A stretch of 64,000 bases of DNA from positions 53,800-117,799 of the forward strand of contig JAKZES010000011.1 of NCBI GenBank assembly GCA_022548915.1, given 5' to 3'. The position numbers and the translations under genes were made by a program. Shown piece by piece: positions 47,739-57,292 of this stretch (positions are counted from its first letter, which is position 1; every line of letters begins with the position of its first letter). Under the pieces are notes generated by a model. That model had not been told where the DNA came from. It made no database searches and worked only from the letters and a program-made list of their open reading frames with translations. This stretch comes from Verrucomicrobiaceae bacterium E54 (GTDB taxonomy: Bacteria > Verrucomicrobiota > Verrucomicrobiia > Verrucomicrobiales > Akkermansiaceae).

Positions 47739-48878
47739 TCACCCCAGCTCCCGCCAGGCGTCGCGGAAATCGAGCAGCGTTTCCCAGCGGGCGTTGATGG
47801 CGGTGTTGCAGCTCGCGGCCAGCAGGAAGCGGTGGCGGTAGGGGCGCAGGCGCTCGAACAGCCCGCCGACGTAGTCGAACACCTCCTGCCGCGAACGCAG
47901 GCTGCCGGTTTCGATGGCGCTGATCCCGCCGGTGATGAGGAAGCGGTCACCGGTCAGGGCGAACGCCTCGTCGAGTTCGATGTTGCCGAGCGGCGGGTAG
48001 GCGACGCCCTCCAACCCGTCGACCCCGTAGGAGGCGATCCGGGCGAGGTTTTCGCGCTGGTTGCCGCAGGCGTGGATGAAGAACTGCGCGCCGTACTCGT
48101 GGCAGACCGACGAGGCGTTCTGATAGAACGAGGCGCTGTAGGCCTCGAGGTAGGCGGGCGTGTGGAAGACGCTGTCGAGATTGTCCATCGCCATGATCGC
48201 GGGCACCCCGGCGGCGGCCATCTGGCGGATCAGCCCGAGCTGGGCCTGCTCGTGCCTTTCAAGCAGCGTCGCGGCGCGTTCCGGCTCGTCGCAGAGGAAG
48301 TAGGTGGTGGCCTCGGGACCCATCACCAGGTGGAGCAGCTTGAGCGGGCTGAAGACCTCGCCGGCGCAGGGCAGGCCGCGGTCGCCGACCCGGTCGATCC
48401 ACGCCTGCCAGCGCGCGGGTTCGAAGCGCCAGCGGCGGCGTTCGACCAACTCCTCCAGCAGGTTCAGCTGGAGCTCGGGGTCGTCGACGAGGAAGCGCTC
48501 CTGCACCAGCGTGCTTTCACGGGCCACGTGGCGTTGCGTTTCGGCGAGCACTCCGGACGGGAGGTGGTAGCGACGGTTGATGAGCAGGTCGCCCCCCGGC
48601 CCTTCCTCCTCCTCGATCTCGATCCGGCCGCCGTCGAGCGTCTCGTCGGCGAGTCCGCCGAACCAGCAGCGGCGCTGGTCGCAGTAAAGGTTGCGGCTGA
48701 AGACATCGACGTCCAGATGCGCGAGCAGGTCATACTGATCGAGGCACAGGGACAGCTCCGCGGGCAGCGTCCCGTGCCGGCGGTGGTGGGCGAACCACTG
48801 CCAGTAGTTGGGCGCATAGACGACCCGGCCCGGGTCCTCGCGGCGGAAGACGGCTTCGATGGCCTGGCGGGAAGTCAT
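47739..48878 (-). CDS. Uroporphyrinogen decarboxylase (URO-D) superfamily protein
   Basis: 379 residues. The fold is indicated by [20 protein letters not shown] at the N-terminus, a TIM-barrel pattern, and [20 protein letters not shown] followed by [14 protein letters not shown] near the C-terminus, as in the URO-D/MtaA methyltransferase-like group. It is not the haem enzyme by context; such PVC homologues are often of unknown, possibly demethylase, function. HACGNQ may hold a zinc-binding His-Cys pair as in corrinoid methyltransferases. ATG 48878 overlaps the stop of the upstream remnant. A 272-base region to the beta-helix gene shows no gene. Confidence 0.75.
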   Translation of the reverse strand: MTSRQAIEAVFRREDPGRVVYAPNYWQWFAHHRRHGTLPAELSLCLDQYDLLAHLDVDVFSRNLYCDQRRCWFGGLADETLDGGRIEIEEEEGPGGDLLINRRYHLPSGVLAETQRHVARESTLVQERFLVDDPELQLNLLEELVERRRWRFEPARWQAWIDRVGDRGLPCAGEVFSPLKLLHLVMGPEATTYFLCDEPERAATLLERHEQAQLGLIRQMAAAGVPAIMAMDNLDSVFHTPAYLEAYSASFYQNASSVCHEYGAQFFIHACGNQRENLARIASYGVDGLEGVAYPPLGNIELDEAFALTGDRFLITGGISAIETGSLRSRQEVFDYVGGLFERLRPYRHRFLLAASCNTAINARWETLLDFRDAWRELG

Positions 48879-49045
48879 GGTGGGGAGGAAGTCCTCGACC
48901 CACCCTGCCAGCGGTGGCGGCGCTCGAACAGGGCGAAGGCTGTCTTCCCGCCGCCGTCCGGAGCCGGAAACGCGGGGTCGGAGGAGGAGGCGGCGACGTC
49001 CTTGAAATTCAGCAGGTCGGTCGAGCGCCGGAGGATCCGCGTCAT
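48875..49045 (-). pseudogene. Remnant of the beta-helix C-terminal domain
   Basis: A 56-codon frame reads [20 protein letters not shown] then [13 protein letters not shown], clearly related to the C-terminus of the beta-helix protein (LRRSTDLANFDVVVSSSDLG). Nucleotide similarity over about 85 bases is also high, versus about 44955-45040. The frame has no signal and ends early, so it is a fragment of a lost secreted protein gene. Its TGA overlaps the URO-D ATG. Confidence 0.6.
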
Positions 49046-49112
49046 CCGCCATGTGCCTGCTCCCCGGGCGGCCGAGGCGCCCCGGATGAGGATTTAGGCG
49101 TGGCATGCGACA

Positions 49113-49141
49113 AGCCCCGCGTGGCTTCCGCGGGCTGTTTT
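49113..49141 (+). terminator. Terminator- or attenuator-like hairpin upstream of trpB
   Basis: agccccgcg (49113-49121) pairs with cgcgggct (49129-49136) with one bulged base, followed by gtttt. It lies about 58 bases ahead of the trpB start. It could end upstream transcription or attenuate trpB, though no leader peptide with clustered Trp codons is seen. Confidence 0.35.
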
Positions 49142-49198
49142 GTCGATCTCTTGGGATGGTGCTTCCCGCGCTGCCCACGCGTCAATCATCTGAAATCC

Positions 49199-50413
49199 AT
49201 GAACAACACCTTTGCCCATCCGCAGCCGACCGCCGATGGTTGGTTTGGCGACTACGGAGGGAGCTTCATCCCGCCCGAGCTCCAGACCATCGTCACCGAG
49301 ATCTCCGAGGCCTACGACGCGATCATCGCGGACCCGGAATTCCTTTCGGAACTCACCTCGCTCCACCGCCACTATGTCGGGCGGCCGAGTCCGGTGTTTC
49401 ACGCCCGGCACCTGTCGGAAAAGTATGGCGCGGACCTCTACCTCAAACGCGAGGACCTCAACCACACCGGTGCCCACAAGATCAACCACTGCCTCGGCGA
49501 GGCCCTGCTGGCGAAGCGGATGGGCAAGACCAAGCTGATCGCCGAGACCGGGGCCGGCCAGCACGGCGTCGCGCTCGCCACCGCCGCCGCCCTGGTCGGC
49601 ATGGAGTGCGACATCTACATGGGCGAGGTCGACATGGCCAAGGAGCACCCGAACGTGGTGCGCATGCACATCCTCGGGGCCACGGTGGTGCCGGTCGGCC
49701 ACGGGCGGCGCACCCTCAAGGAGGCCGTTGATGCCGCCTTCGAGGCCTACCTCAAGGATCCCGTCAACCAGTTCTACGCGATCGGCTCGGTCGTCGGGCC
49801 GCACCCGTTTCCCCGGATGGTGCGGGATTTCCAGTCGATCGTCGGCAACGAAGCCCGCGAGCAGTTCATCGAAATGACCGGTCGGCTGCCGGATCACGTC
49901 GTCGCCTGCGTCGGCGGCGGGTCGAATGCGATGGGGATCTTTTCCGCCTTTCTCGACGACGAGCCGGTGGCCCTCCACGGGGTCGAGCCGGCGGGGCGGA
50001 ACCTCGAAGTGCCCGGCGAGCACGCCGCCACCCTGACCAAGGGGACGCCGGGGGTGATGCACGGCTTCAAGTCGTACATGCTGCAGACCGAGGACGGTGA
50101 ACCGGGCGAGGTCTATTCGGTGGCCAGCGGCCTCGACTATCCCTCGGTGGGTCCCCAGCACAGCTACCTCAAGGACCTCGGCCGGGTGAACTACCACACC
50201 ATCGACGACCGGCAGGCCATCGATGCGTTCTTCGAGTTGTCGCGGGCCGAGGGGATCATTCCGGCGATCGAGTCGGCCCACGCGGTCGCCCACGCCACCC
50301 GCCTCGGCGCCGACGCCGGCGGCCAGATCCTGGTGAACCTCTCCGGGCGCGGCGACAAGGACATCGACTTCGTCGCCGAGCACTACGGCAAGGACTACGG
50401 ACTGCCGGATTGA
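49199..50413 (+). CDS. trpB: Tryptophan synthase beta chain
   Basis: 404 residues, the normal TrpB size. [15 protein letters not shown] is the family start; [20 protein letters not shown] holds the PLP lysine, [15 protein letters not shown] the catalytic Glu, and [12 protein letters not shown] the phosphate-binding glycine loop. It makes tryptophan from indole and serine. No trpA or other trp genes are present, so it is a lone copy here. ATG 49199 gives the standard N-terminus; the longer frame upstream is spurious. Confidence 0.96.
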   Translation: MNNTFAHPQPTADGWFGDYGGSFIPPELQTIVTEISEAYDAIIADPEFLSELTSLHRHYVGRPSPVFHARHLSEKYGADLYLKREDLNHTGAHKINHCLGEALLAKRMGKTKLIAETGAGQHGVALATAAALVGMECDIYMGEVDMAKEHPNVVRMHILGATVVPVGHGRRTLKEAVDAAFEAYLKDPVNQFYAIGSVVGPHPFPRMVRDFQSIVGNEAREQFIEMTGRLPDHVVACVGGGSNAMGIFSAFLDDEPVALHGVEPAGRNLEVPGEHAATLTKGTPGVMHGFKSYMLQTEDGEPGEVYSVASGLDYPSVGPQHSYLKDLGRVNYHTIDDRQAIDAFFELSRAEGIIPAIESAHAVAHATRLGADAGGQILVNLSGRGDKDIDFVAEHYGKDYGLPD

Positions 50414-50505
50414 GCCCGGTCGAGGGGCTCATGAAGTGCCCGAAGACCCGCTGAAGCGGGAACCACGAACATCGTTGGCCCGCCGTTACGGCTTCGGGTC
50501 GGGCA

Positions 50506-51645
50506 TCATCCATGCCCGAGCCAGCCCGCCTTCAGCGTTTCGGCGCGTTCGAGGCAGTCACCGACACTCTCCCCGAGCACGTTCGCATGGCCCATCTTGC
50601 GGCGGCCGACGGCGCGCTTCTTGCCGTAGAGGTGCAGGCTGGCGGCGCCGTCGGCGAAAAGCGGTGCCCAGTCCGGCGGGGTGGTTTCGTCGGGCCACAT
50701 GTCACCGAGCAGATTGAGCATGACCACCGGCGAGAGCAGCCTGGTGGAGCCGGGCGGCAGGCCGCAGACGGTCCGGAGCTGCTGCTCGAACTGAGAGGTC
50801 GCGCAGGCGTCGAGGGTGTGGTGCCCGCTGTTGTGGGGACGGGGCGCCATTTCATTCACCCGCAGCGAACCGTCGGGCAGGACGAAGAACTCCACCCCCA
50901 TGATGCCGCGGTAGTCGAGTGCCTCGGCCACCCGCCCGGCGAGCTGGATGGCCTCGTCGGCGGTCTCGCTCGAAATCCGGGCCGGGACGATGGAAACGTC
51001 GAGGATGTGATGACGGTGCCGGTTCTCCGCCGGGTCGTACACCGAGCAAACGCCGCGCGCATCCCGGGCGATCATCACCGAGATCTCGCATTCAAAGGGC
51101 ACGAAGGCCTCGAGCACCGCCCGCGCACCGTCGAAATCCCGCCACACCTCGGCCGCATCCTCGCCTCCCTCCAGCTTGCGCTGGCCCTTCCCGTCGTAGC
51201 CGAAGGCGGCCGTTTTGAGCACCGCCGGGGTGCCGATCCGGCGGATGGCGGCCGCCAGTTCCCCGGCGTTGGAAACCACCTCGAAGTCGGCGCAGGGGAT
51301 GCCGTTCGATTGCAGAAAGCGCTTTTCCCGCTCGCGGTTCTGGCAGATCGCCAGTGCCTCGGGCGAGGGATGGAGAGGGATTTCCTCCGCCACCGCCTCC
51401 AGCGTCTCCCGCGGGATGTTCTCGAATTCCACCGTGGCGACTTCCACCTTCGCGGTGAATTCGGCCAGCGCCGCCGCCGAGTCGAAGGGGGCATCGACGG
51501 CCTCGTCCGCCACCTCCACCGCGGGGGCCTCGAGTCCGCCGGTCCAGACGACGGTGCGGTAGCCCATCCGCCGGGCGGCCATGCAGAACATCCGGCCGAG
51601 TTGGCCGCCACCGATGATGCCGAGGGTCGCGCCAGGAAGGATCAT
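50506..51645 (-). CDS. purK: N5-carboxyaminoimidazole ribonucleotide synthase
   Basis: 379 residues with ATP-grasp architecture. TLGIIGGGQLGRMFCMAARR is the nucleotide-binding start, VEFENIPRETLEAVAE, KTAAFGYDGKGQ and VNEMAPRPHNSGHHTLDA are PurK signatures. It converts AIR, bicarbonate and ATP to N5-CAIR, the substrate of PurE encoded just upstream. ATG 51645 is preferred; the longer frame consists of the tandem repeat. purE-purK form an operon on the minus strand. Confidence 0.95.
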   Translation of the reverse strand: MILPGATLGIIGGGQLGRMFCMAARRMGYRTVVWTGGLEAPAVEVADEAVDAPFDSAAALAEFTAKVEVATVEFENIPRETLEAVAEEIPLHPSPEALAICQNREREKRFLQSNGIPCADFEVVSNAGELAAAIRRIGTPAVLKTAAFGYDGKGQRKLEGGEDAAEVWRDFDGARAVLEAFVPFECEISVMIARDARGVCSVYDPAENRHRHHILDVSIVPARISSETADEAIQLAGRVAEALDYRGIMGVEFFVLPDGSLRVNEMAPRPHNSGHHTLDACATSQFEQQLRTVCGLPPGSTRLLSPVVMLNLLGDMWPDETTPPDWAPLFADGAASLHLYGKKRAVGRRKMGHANVLGESVGDCLERAETLKAGWLGHG

Positions 51646-51650
51646 GGAGT

Positions 51651-51719
51651 CGGGAAGCGGGAGGCGGGAAGCGGGAGGCGGGAAGCGGGTGATCAAACTC
51701 TAAACTCTGAACTCCAAAC
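51651..51719. repeat. Tandem repeats between purE and purK
   Basis: cgggaagcgggagg repeats about 2.8 times (51651-51689), followed by a second repeat of the aaactctaaactctgaact type (51695-51719). Both are low-complexity intergenic repeats. They separate the purE stop from purK and lie directly upstream of the purK start. Confidence 0.75.
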
Positions 51720-52214
51720 TCAACCCAGCGGCGGCAGTTCGGCGCCTTTTACGGTTTCGTTCTGGTTCTTGCGGAAAGCCTGAAGCCGCTCGAGCAGCGC
51801 GGGGTCTTCACCGGCAAGCATCGCGGTCGCGAAAAGCGCGGCATTGATCGCCCCGGCCTTGCCGATCGCGAAGGTGGCGGTCGGGATGCCGCCCGGCATC
51901 TGCACGATCGAAAGCAGCGAGTCCATGCCCTTGAGGGCCTTCGACTCGACCGGCACCCCGAGCACCGGCAGGTCGCTGATCGCGGCGGTCATGCCCGGCA
52001 GGTGGGCCGCGCCGCCGGCACCGGCGATGAGGCATTTCAAACCCCGCCCGCGGGCACTTTCGGCGTAGCCGTAGAGTTTGTCGGGAGTGCGGTGGGCGCT
52101 CACCACCTCCGCTTCCCACCCGACACCCAGATCCTCCAGGGTGCGGGCGGCGTGCTCCATGGTGGGCCAGTCGGAGGTGCTGCCCATGATGATGCCGACC
52201 AGTGTGTCTGCCAT
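51720..52214 (-). CDS. purE: N5-carboxyaminoimidazole ribonucleotide mutase (class I)
   Basis: 164 residues. [32 protein letters not shown] and [16 protein letters not shown] are the class I PurE motifs, and [20 protein letters not shown] follows as usual. It moves the carboxyl group of N5-CAIR to make CAIR. It lies upstream of purK on the same strand. Confidence 0.96.
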   Translation of the reverse strand: MADTLVGIIMGSTSDWPTMEHAARTLEDLGVGWEAEVVSAHRTPDKLYGYAESARGRGLKCLIAGAGGAAHLPGMTAAISDLPVLGVPVESKALKGMDSLLSIVQMPGGIPTATFAIGKAGAINAALFATAMLAGEDPALLERLQAFRKNQNETVKGAELPPLG

Positions 52215-52245
52215 GCCCGCAGCGTGGCCGGGAGGCTGGCGCGGG

Positions 52246-52719
52246 TCAATACCGCGCCCGGTCCGGCAGCGCGAGGAACTCGTCGATCAGCGCCGCCGCC
52301 TCCTCGCCGAGAAGCTGCGACGCCGGGATGGGCGAGTCACCCGCCGGGCGGGCGAAGCGTTCGTAGAAGGTGCGGTCGTCGAAGCCGCCGCGCTCGGCAT
52401 CCTCGATACGGAACCCGTAGTAGATCCGCCCGATCCGTGCCCAGTGGATCGCGCCGAGGCACATCGGGCAGGGCTCGCCGGTGGTGTGGATCTCGCAGCC
52501 TTCGAGATGGGGGCTGCCGGCCCGGCGGCAGGCGTCGCGGATCGCGCTCACCTCGCCGTGGGCGGTCGGGTCGTTGTCCGCCCGCACGCGGTTCCAGCCT
52601 TCGCCGATGATTTCACCGTCGCGCACGATCACCGCACCGAAGGGGCCGCCGTCGCCGGCAAGCATGCCCTTGCGGGCGAGCTCGATGGCCCGCTGCATGA
52701 ACTCTTCCCGGGTGCTCAT
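52246..52719 (-). CDS. guaD: Nucleoside/guanine deaminase (CDA fold, GuaD-like)
   Basis: 157 residues, the size of B. subtilis GuaD. Zinc motif [15 protein letters not shown] (HxE) and [20 protein letters not shown] (PCxxC) define the cytidine-deaminase fold. [12 protein letters not shown] near the C-terminus resembles the domain-swapped end of GuaD, favouring guanine over tRNA adenosine. GuaD converts guanine to xanthine. Start ATG 52719 overlaps the stop of the ion channel gene (4 bases), so the two are translationally coupled. Confidence 0.78.
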   Translation of the reverse strand: MSTREEFMQRAIELARKGMLAGDGGPFGAVIVRDGEIIGEGWNRVRADNDPTAHGEVSAIRDACRRAGSPHLEGCEIHTTGEPCPMCLGAIHWARIGRIYYGFRIEDAERGGFDDRTFYERFARPAGDSPIPASQLLGEEAAALIDEFLALPDRARY

Positions 52720-53201
52720 CCTTTGGGCGGGTCGCCGGGACCCTTGAGGTGCTGCTGGAACATGCGGGACACGGCGGCAAACAGCGTCGCCGTCGAAACC
52801 CCGAACATCATCACGCCGACGCTGGCCTCGAGGGCCCCGGCGAGCCGCCACGGCGGCTCCATCACGATGTCGCCGTAGCCCAGCGACGAGTAGTTGACCG
52901 TCGAGTGGTAGAAGGCATCGCCGAAATGGTCGAACTGCCCGAAGGCCCGGAACAGCGCCGCCCACACACCGATCTGGAGGAGGTGACCGAGGAACAGCAG
53001 CGTGACCATGACGCCGAGCACGCGGATTTGCTCGATCAGTGTATGCTGCCGGTCGCGGAGTCGCGTGGCGAAGCGTGCCCCCGTGAAGATGGCCGCCAGC
53101 TGAATCAGGAGATTCAGCAGCAGCGCGCCGACGCAAAGGCAGAGAAGAATCAGCATGGGGTGGCCGAAGACTACGGGAAGGAAGCCCGAGTCGTCACGCA
53201 T
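52716..53201 (-). CDS. Two-transmembrane ion channel protein (Ion_trans_2-like)
   Basis: 161 residues. N-terminal helix (MLILLCLCVGALLLNLLIQL), a second helix (VLGVMVTLLFLGHLLQIGVW), then pore segment TVNYSSLGYGDIVMEPPW with a GYGD selectivity filter, and a final helix (ASVGVMMFGVSTATLFAAVS). The filter is that of potassium channels. There is no cytosolic RCK domain. The ATG at 53201 falls in the left arm of a palindrome; ATG 53156 is an alternative start. Confidence 0.78.
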   Translation of the reverse strand: MRDDSGFLPVVFGHPMLILLCLCVGALLLNLLIQLAAIFTGARFATRLRDRQHTLIEQIRVLGVMVTLLFLGHLLQIGVWAALFRAFGQFDHFGDAFYHSTVNYSSLGYGDIVMEPPWRLAGALEASVGVMMFGVSTATLFAAVSRMFQQHLKGPGDPPKG

Positions 53202-53260
53202 GGACCGCGAGCTTCAGCTCGCATCCGGCATGAAGAGGCGAGCTGAAGCTCGCGGTCCAT
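53200..53260. repeat. Perfect 23-base inverted repeat
   Basis: Arms 53200-53222 and 53238-53260 are exact reverse complements, separated by 15 bases. Core gagcttcagctc. It sits between the divergent channel and amidase genes and overlaps the annotated start of the channel gene. It belongs with the palindromes at 15609-15680 and 56071-56192 as an apparent interspersed family. Confidence 0.85.
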
Positions 53261-53308
53261 CCGGCTTCGTGCTCGCCAGTGGGGCGGCAATCGCCTCATC
53301 TTCCCGCC

Positions 53309-54037
53309 ATGCGATATCTGGTGGTTCTCGCGCTGACGGTTCTCTTGCTGGCCTCCTGTGGCAGTGGGGGTGGTTCGGGAGCGACGAGCTGGAAGCGCGA
53401 CTACTGGGGGCATCGCCCGGGGCCGAAAGGGTTCTCCACCGTCTTTCTCGATGCGGGACACGGCGGGCGCGATCCCGGCGCGGTGGCGCGGTCGAACGGC
53501 GTCCGCGAGAAGGACCTGGCGCTCGACACCGTCAAGCGCGTCCAGCGCAAGCTCGGCGGTCGCGTGAAGGTGCGCGTGATCCGGTCGGGCGACGAGTTCG
53601 TCGATCTCGACGAGCGGGTGCGCCGCGCCAGTACGCGCGATGGCGCGATCCTGGTGAGCATTCACTACAATGCCGGACCCTCCGGCTGGAACGGCCCCGA
53701 GAACTACTACTGGCGGGTCGACAGCCACGGTCTCGCGACCCGCCTCCAGCGCGAGCTCGACAAGGCCTCGCCCTTCAGCGGACCCAACCGCGGCAAGGTC
53801 CGCCGTCGCCTGCGCCTGACCCGCAACCCGAACGTGCCCAGCGTGCTCGTCGAATGCGGCTATCTGAGTCACCCTTCCGAAGCGAGCCGCTGCGCCGATG
53901 CCGGCTATCGCGATCGCCTGGCCTCGGCCATCGCGAAGGCGATTCTGGACCAGCAGGCGCACGGCGACCCGCCGGGTCCGCTGCCGCCGCCGATCAACAA
54001 GCCACCGAGCCGGCCGACCGATCCTCCGGGGTCCTGA
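53309..54037 (+). CDS. N-acetylmuramoyl-L-alanine amidase (Amidase_3) lipoprotein
   Basis: 242 residues. MRYLVVLALTVLLLASC is a lipoprotein signal with lipobox LASC. The Amidase_3 zinc site is visible as FLDAGHGGRDPGAV (His), REKDLALDTV (Glu) and VSIHYNA (His), with the catalytic Glu in VLVECGYLSHPSEASR. It cleaves stem peptides from peptidoglycan muramic acid and is likely anchored to a membrane. It is followed after 3 bases by the large membrane protein gene. Confidence 0.9.
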   Translation: MRYLVVLALTVLLLASCGSGGGSGATSWKRDYWGHRPGPKGFSTVFLDAGHGGRDPGAVARSNGVREKDLALDTVKRVQRKLGGRVKVRVIRSGDEFVDLDERVRRASTRDGAILVSIHYNAGPSGWNGPENYYWRVDSHGLATRLQRELDKASPFSGPNRGKVRRRLRLTRNPNVPSVLVECGYLSHPSEASRCADAGYRDRLASAIAKAILDQQAHGDPPGPLPPPINKPPSRPTDPPGS

Positions 54038-54040
54038 GTC

Positions 54041-56071
54041 ATGACACCGGAGCTGGAAAAATTCATCACCCTCGCGACCCGCCCACTGGAGGGTCAGGAA
54101 GAACGCGATGAAGCCCGGGGCGAGCTGATGGGCCGCCTTGGCCAGAGCGGGGTGCCGCTGGAAATGATCGACGTGGCGGCACCGACCGAGCGCCTCGAGG
54201 CGGCGCGCCCCCTTCCGGTCCGCTGGCGGCGGGGTCTGGTGCTCGGCGTGCTGCTGGCGCTTTTGGCCTGCTTTCTGGTCGGGCTGTGGCGCGATGGTTC
54301 GATGCTCGCCCGGGCGATCTACTCCACCAGTCTCGGCTGGCGGGTGGCGTATGGTTCCTCGGTCCCGGCCGCTCCGCGCGGACGCTGGGACCAATTTTTC
54401 TACGGCTGGCTCGACCGGCGTTCGCCGGATCTGCCGCTGAGCGGGCGGAGTCGCGAGATCGAGGTGCTGCGCGAGAAACGACCCGGGGACCTGATGGTGC
54501 TTCAGGAGACGCTGGCCCGGCGGTCGATCAGCGAGGACGCGTTCATGACGCCCGAGGAGCGGGCCCTGGTCGAGCGCGCCGACCCCGGCAACGCCCTATG
54601 GCCGATGATGGAAATGTGGTGGGAGTTCAACAAGGGCAACGGCACCGATCCCTTCATGGGATACTATTCCGGATCGTCCTCGACGCCCGATCCCAAGGCG
54701 ATCGACCGGGCCTGGGAGCGTCGCGCCGAGGCGGTGGCGCTGGAACATTTTCACTCCTATGGAGGCGAACTGGCCCGCCGCCAGGGCGAGGCCTACGGTC
54801 CGGACCACACCGTCCTCGATGGTTTGATCCGGTCCGAGTTGGTCAGCCTGCCGCGGATCACGATGGACCGGAACACGGTCTTCATTGGCCATGGTTCCGG
54901 CGGGATCACGAACATGGTGCGGCAGAGGATCGGGGAATTCGAGAAAGCGCGTCAGCAGGACGAACTCCTCGAATTCTTCGGCGGCTGGAAGAAGCTTCAC
55001 CGGCTCCTGGTCGCCGAGGAGCATCCCGATGCGTGGGCCCTGATGGTCTTCGGCGATCAGGCGGCCGACGAGGCGCAGCTGTTCCGCAGCGCCTTCCGGA
55101 CCCTCGGGATGGAGGAGGCGGAAAAGGAGGCGAAGGCCATCGCCGGACGATTGAGCCTGCATGCGCCCAAGCCATCCTACCGCCGCGACGGCGAGGCGGG
55201 CATGCGGCTGCAGTCGGCCCGCCTGTGGCGGGAGGTGCCGGTGGGCCCGGAGGAGATGCGGCCGGGCCGCAAGGCGGACATGGCGATGTTCCACCGCATG
55301 CTCGGCTGGCCGCTGGTCCTGATCGCCCTCCTGTTCGTGCTGATGTGGGGCTTCGAGTCGTGCCGCCGATCGCCTGCGGTGAAGGGCACCGCGCGGGGGC
55401 TGATGCCGCTGCTCGACGTGCGCGACCACGTGTTCATCGGCCTCTCCGGGATCGTGTTTCCCTGGCTCTACTGGTGGGCGGTCACGCGCCTGACCCCGGT
55501 GGGCGTCTGCGACAAGGTCTTCGATGAGGAATGGGACGCCCTGGCATGGGTGCTGCAGATGGCCATCGGGATGGTGCTGGGGCTGGTGATGCTCACCCAC
55601 GCGGTGCAGTGGAAGTGGTCCAGGCGGGGAGGTTTTCTCGGCATTTCCAGCAACCTGCCGTGGCTCGGACGGCTGGTGGCGTGGCTGGTGGCCCTGTCGC
55701 TGCCGGCGGTCGGGCTGATCCGCTTCCTGCCGCTGCCGGGCGACGAGGAAAAGGCCTACTTCCTCCTGGGTTGTGCGGCGACCGGGGCCGTCGGGCTGTT
55801 GTGGCTGCTGTGGATCGGAATCATGAACCTCTGCACCCCGCGGCACGGGGCCCTGCGCCCGAACCTGGTGGCCCGCACGATGATCCCGTGGTCGCTGGCC
55901 GGCCTGGCAAGCCTGCTGCTTGCGGTCGGATTTCTGCGGGTTGCCGAGGGCTTCTGGTATCAGCGCGATCCGCTGCTTCCCGGTGGGACCAGCGAACACT
56001 ATCCCAATGCGCTGGTGGAGCGGAGCGTCACCCGTCAGGCGGAAGTCCTCCGCGAGGTGTTCGGCGAGTAG
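54041..56071 (+). CDS. Large polytopic membrane protein of unknown function
   Basis: 676 residues, not recognised. One helix (VLGVLLALLACFLVGLW, near residue 65) separates a short cytosolic start from a mostly polar domain of about 330 residues, then six more helices fill residues 410-640 (for example FIGLSGIVFPWLYWWAV and MAIGMVLGLVMLTHAVQW). No catalytic motif seen. It starts 3 bases after the amidase stop, so co-expression with an envelope role is likely. The stop lies at the left end of a palindromic element. Confidence 0.7.
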   Translation: MTPELEKFITLATRPLEGQEERDEARGELMGRLGQSGVPLEMIDVAAPTERLEAARPLPVRWRRGLVLGVLLALLACFLVGLWRDGSMLARAIYSTSLGWRVAYGSSVPAAPRGRWDQFFYGWLDRRSPDLPLSGRSREIEVLREKRPGDLMVLQETLARRSISEDAFMTPEERALVERADPGNALWPMMEMWWEFNKGNGTDPFMGYYSGSSSTPDPKAIDRAWERRAEAVALEHFHSYGGELARRQGEAYGPDHTVLDGLIRSELVSLPRITMDRNTVFIGHGSGGITNMVRQRIGEFEKARQQDELLEFFGGWKKLHRLLVAEEHPDAWALMVFGDQAADEAQLFRSAFRTLGMEEAEKEAKAIAGRLSLHAPKPSYRRDGEAGMRLQSARLWREVPVGPEEMRPGRKADMAMFHRMLGWPLVLIALLFVLMWGFESCRRSPAVKGTARGLMPLLDVRDHVFIGLSGIVFPWLYWWAVTRLTPVGVCDKVFDEEWDALAWVLQMAIGMVLGLVMLTHAVQWKWSRRGGFLGISSNLPWLGRLVAWLVALSLPAVGLIRFLPLPGDEEKAYFLLGCAATGAVGLLWLLWIGIMNLCTPRHGALRPNLVARTMIPWSLAGLASLLLAVGFLRVAEGFWYQRDPLLPGGTSEHYPNALVERSVTRQAEVLREVFGE

Positions 56072-56192
56072 GCGTGGCGCGAAGCTTTGCTTTGCGAGAG
56101 CCGGGCGAGCTTCCAGCTTGCCCCGATGCACAGCTCAGGGCACCCGCCGGAGTCGGGTGCATCACTCACAAAGCGGAGCTGTGCGCCACGCC
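56071..56192. repeat. Large nested palindromic element
   Basis: Outer arms 56071-56100 and 56163-56192 are imperfect inverted copies (outermost ten bases ggcgtggcgc / gcgccacgcc are exact). Nested inside are gcacagctc/gagctgtgc (56128-56136, 56176-56184) and gcacccg/cgggtgc (56140-56146, 56154-56160). The right arm encodes the last residues and stop of midA, and the left arm touches the stop of the membrane protein gene. It sits between convergent genes. Confidence 0.75.
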
Positions 56193-57292
56193 GCCTCCAT
56201 CACGTGGAAGCGGCTGCCGAGCTGGCCGGGGTGGGTGAGGGTCTGGAACTGGCGAAGCGACCTGGCGGCATCGGTCCGACCCTCGAGCGACAGCAGCCAT
56301 GGCCGGGCGATTTTGGTGAGGAAGCGGCCCTGGTTTTCAAATCGCATCACCTCGCCGCCGGAGGCTTCGGTCGCTTCGCGCAGCGAGGTGAAATCGACGT
56401 GCGCGCTGATGTCGCGGGACCCCGGGGCGTCGAGCGGATCGTCTCCCGCACGATGCCGGGAAAAGGTCCGCAAGGTCCCTTCCACGCGGCCTTCGGCGTA
56501 GTAGTCGTCGCGCTCGTAGCCGTAGTCGATCCACAGCATGCGGCAGGGCGCGAGGGCCGGCAGGAAGCCCCGCAGGAACTCGTCGAGCCCCCGCCGGACC
56601 TCGGTGCGGTAGCCGGCGGGACGGCGGGGGAGATTCTCCGCCAGTTCACCGGCCGGTCCGAGCGGGACCCACTGGAAGCCGTCATCGAAGCCGACCCCCA
56701 GCTCGATCCAGCCGTCGCCGGTCGATTCGACCAGGTGACACGGCAGGGCGTCGAGCACCTCGTTGGCGATCAGCATGCCGGGCAGCGGATCGAGGTCGCC
56801 GGGCGCCCCGACGATCGTGACCCGCTCTCCAAGCCGTTCGCGCTGGGCGGCGGCGAGGGACGGCAGCGGCTCGACGATGGCATGCTCGACCGCACCCGCT
56901 GCCGTGGCATCCAGCTCCGGCAGCGCCGCCAGGATGTCCGCCGCGAGCTGGCCCTCGTGGGCCCCGACCTCGAGGATCCGCCAGCGCTCGGGACGCCCGA
57001 TTTCCTCCCAGAAAGCCACCAGATGGCGGGCCAGAAGGTGTCCGAAAAGGGGCCCGACGCTGACGCTGGTGAAGAAGTCGCCCGCCCGGCCGACCTGTCC
57101 GCGGCGGCCGGCGTAGTAGCCGTGTTGCGGGTCGTAGAGCGCGGCCGCCATGAAGCGGTCGAAGCCGAGCGGGCCGTTTTCGCGGATTTCCCGCGCAAGA
57201 CGCTCGCTCAAGCCCGCTATTGCCTCGGGGGGGCGATCCCTATATGCCCCTCGGGAGCCGGCGACTTGATTGTCGGCATTTTTCTCCATCAT
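56162..57292 (-). CDS. midA: MidA-like SAM-dependent methyltransferase
   Basis: About 376 residues. ENGPLGFDRFMAAALYDPQH and GYYAGRRGQVGRAGDFFTSV are hallmarks of the MidA/NDUFAF7 family, with the SAM fold in WRILEVGAHEGQLAADIL and NEVLDALPCHLV. Family members methylate proteins, in mitochondria an arginine of complex I. The C-terminus is encoded by a palindrome arm. ATG 57292 or 57289 would overlap the divergent PBP gene start; TTG 57211 (LSERLARE) is an alternative start that leaves a normal intergenic gap. Confidence 0.85.
   Translation of the reverse strand: MMEKNADNQVAGSRGAYRDRPPEAIAGLSERLAREIRENGPLGFDRFMAAALYDPQHGYYAGRRGQVGRAGDFFTSVSVGPLFGHLLARHLVAFWEEIGRPERWRILEVGAHEGQLAADILAALPELDATAAGAVEHAIVEPLPSLAAAQRERLGERVTIVGAPGDLDPLPGMLIANEVLDALPCHLVESTGDGWIELGVGFDDGFQWVPLGPAGELAENLPRRPAGYRTEVRRGLDEFLRGFLPALAPCRMLWIDYGYERDDYYAEGRVEGTLRTFSRHRAGDDPLDAPGSRDISAHVDFTSLREATEASGGEVMRFENQGRFLTKIARPWLLSLEGRTDAARSLRQFQTLTHPGQLGSRFHVMEAAWRTAPLCE

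Noticed and set aside
49113..49141. Classical trp attenuator ahead of trpB
   Set aside because: There is a terminator-like hairpin but no short leader frame with adjacent Trp codons, so I list only the hairpin.
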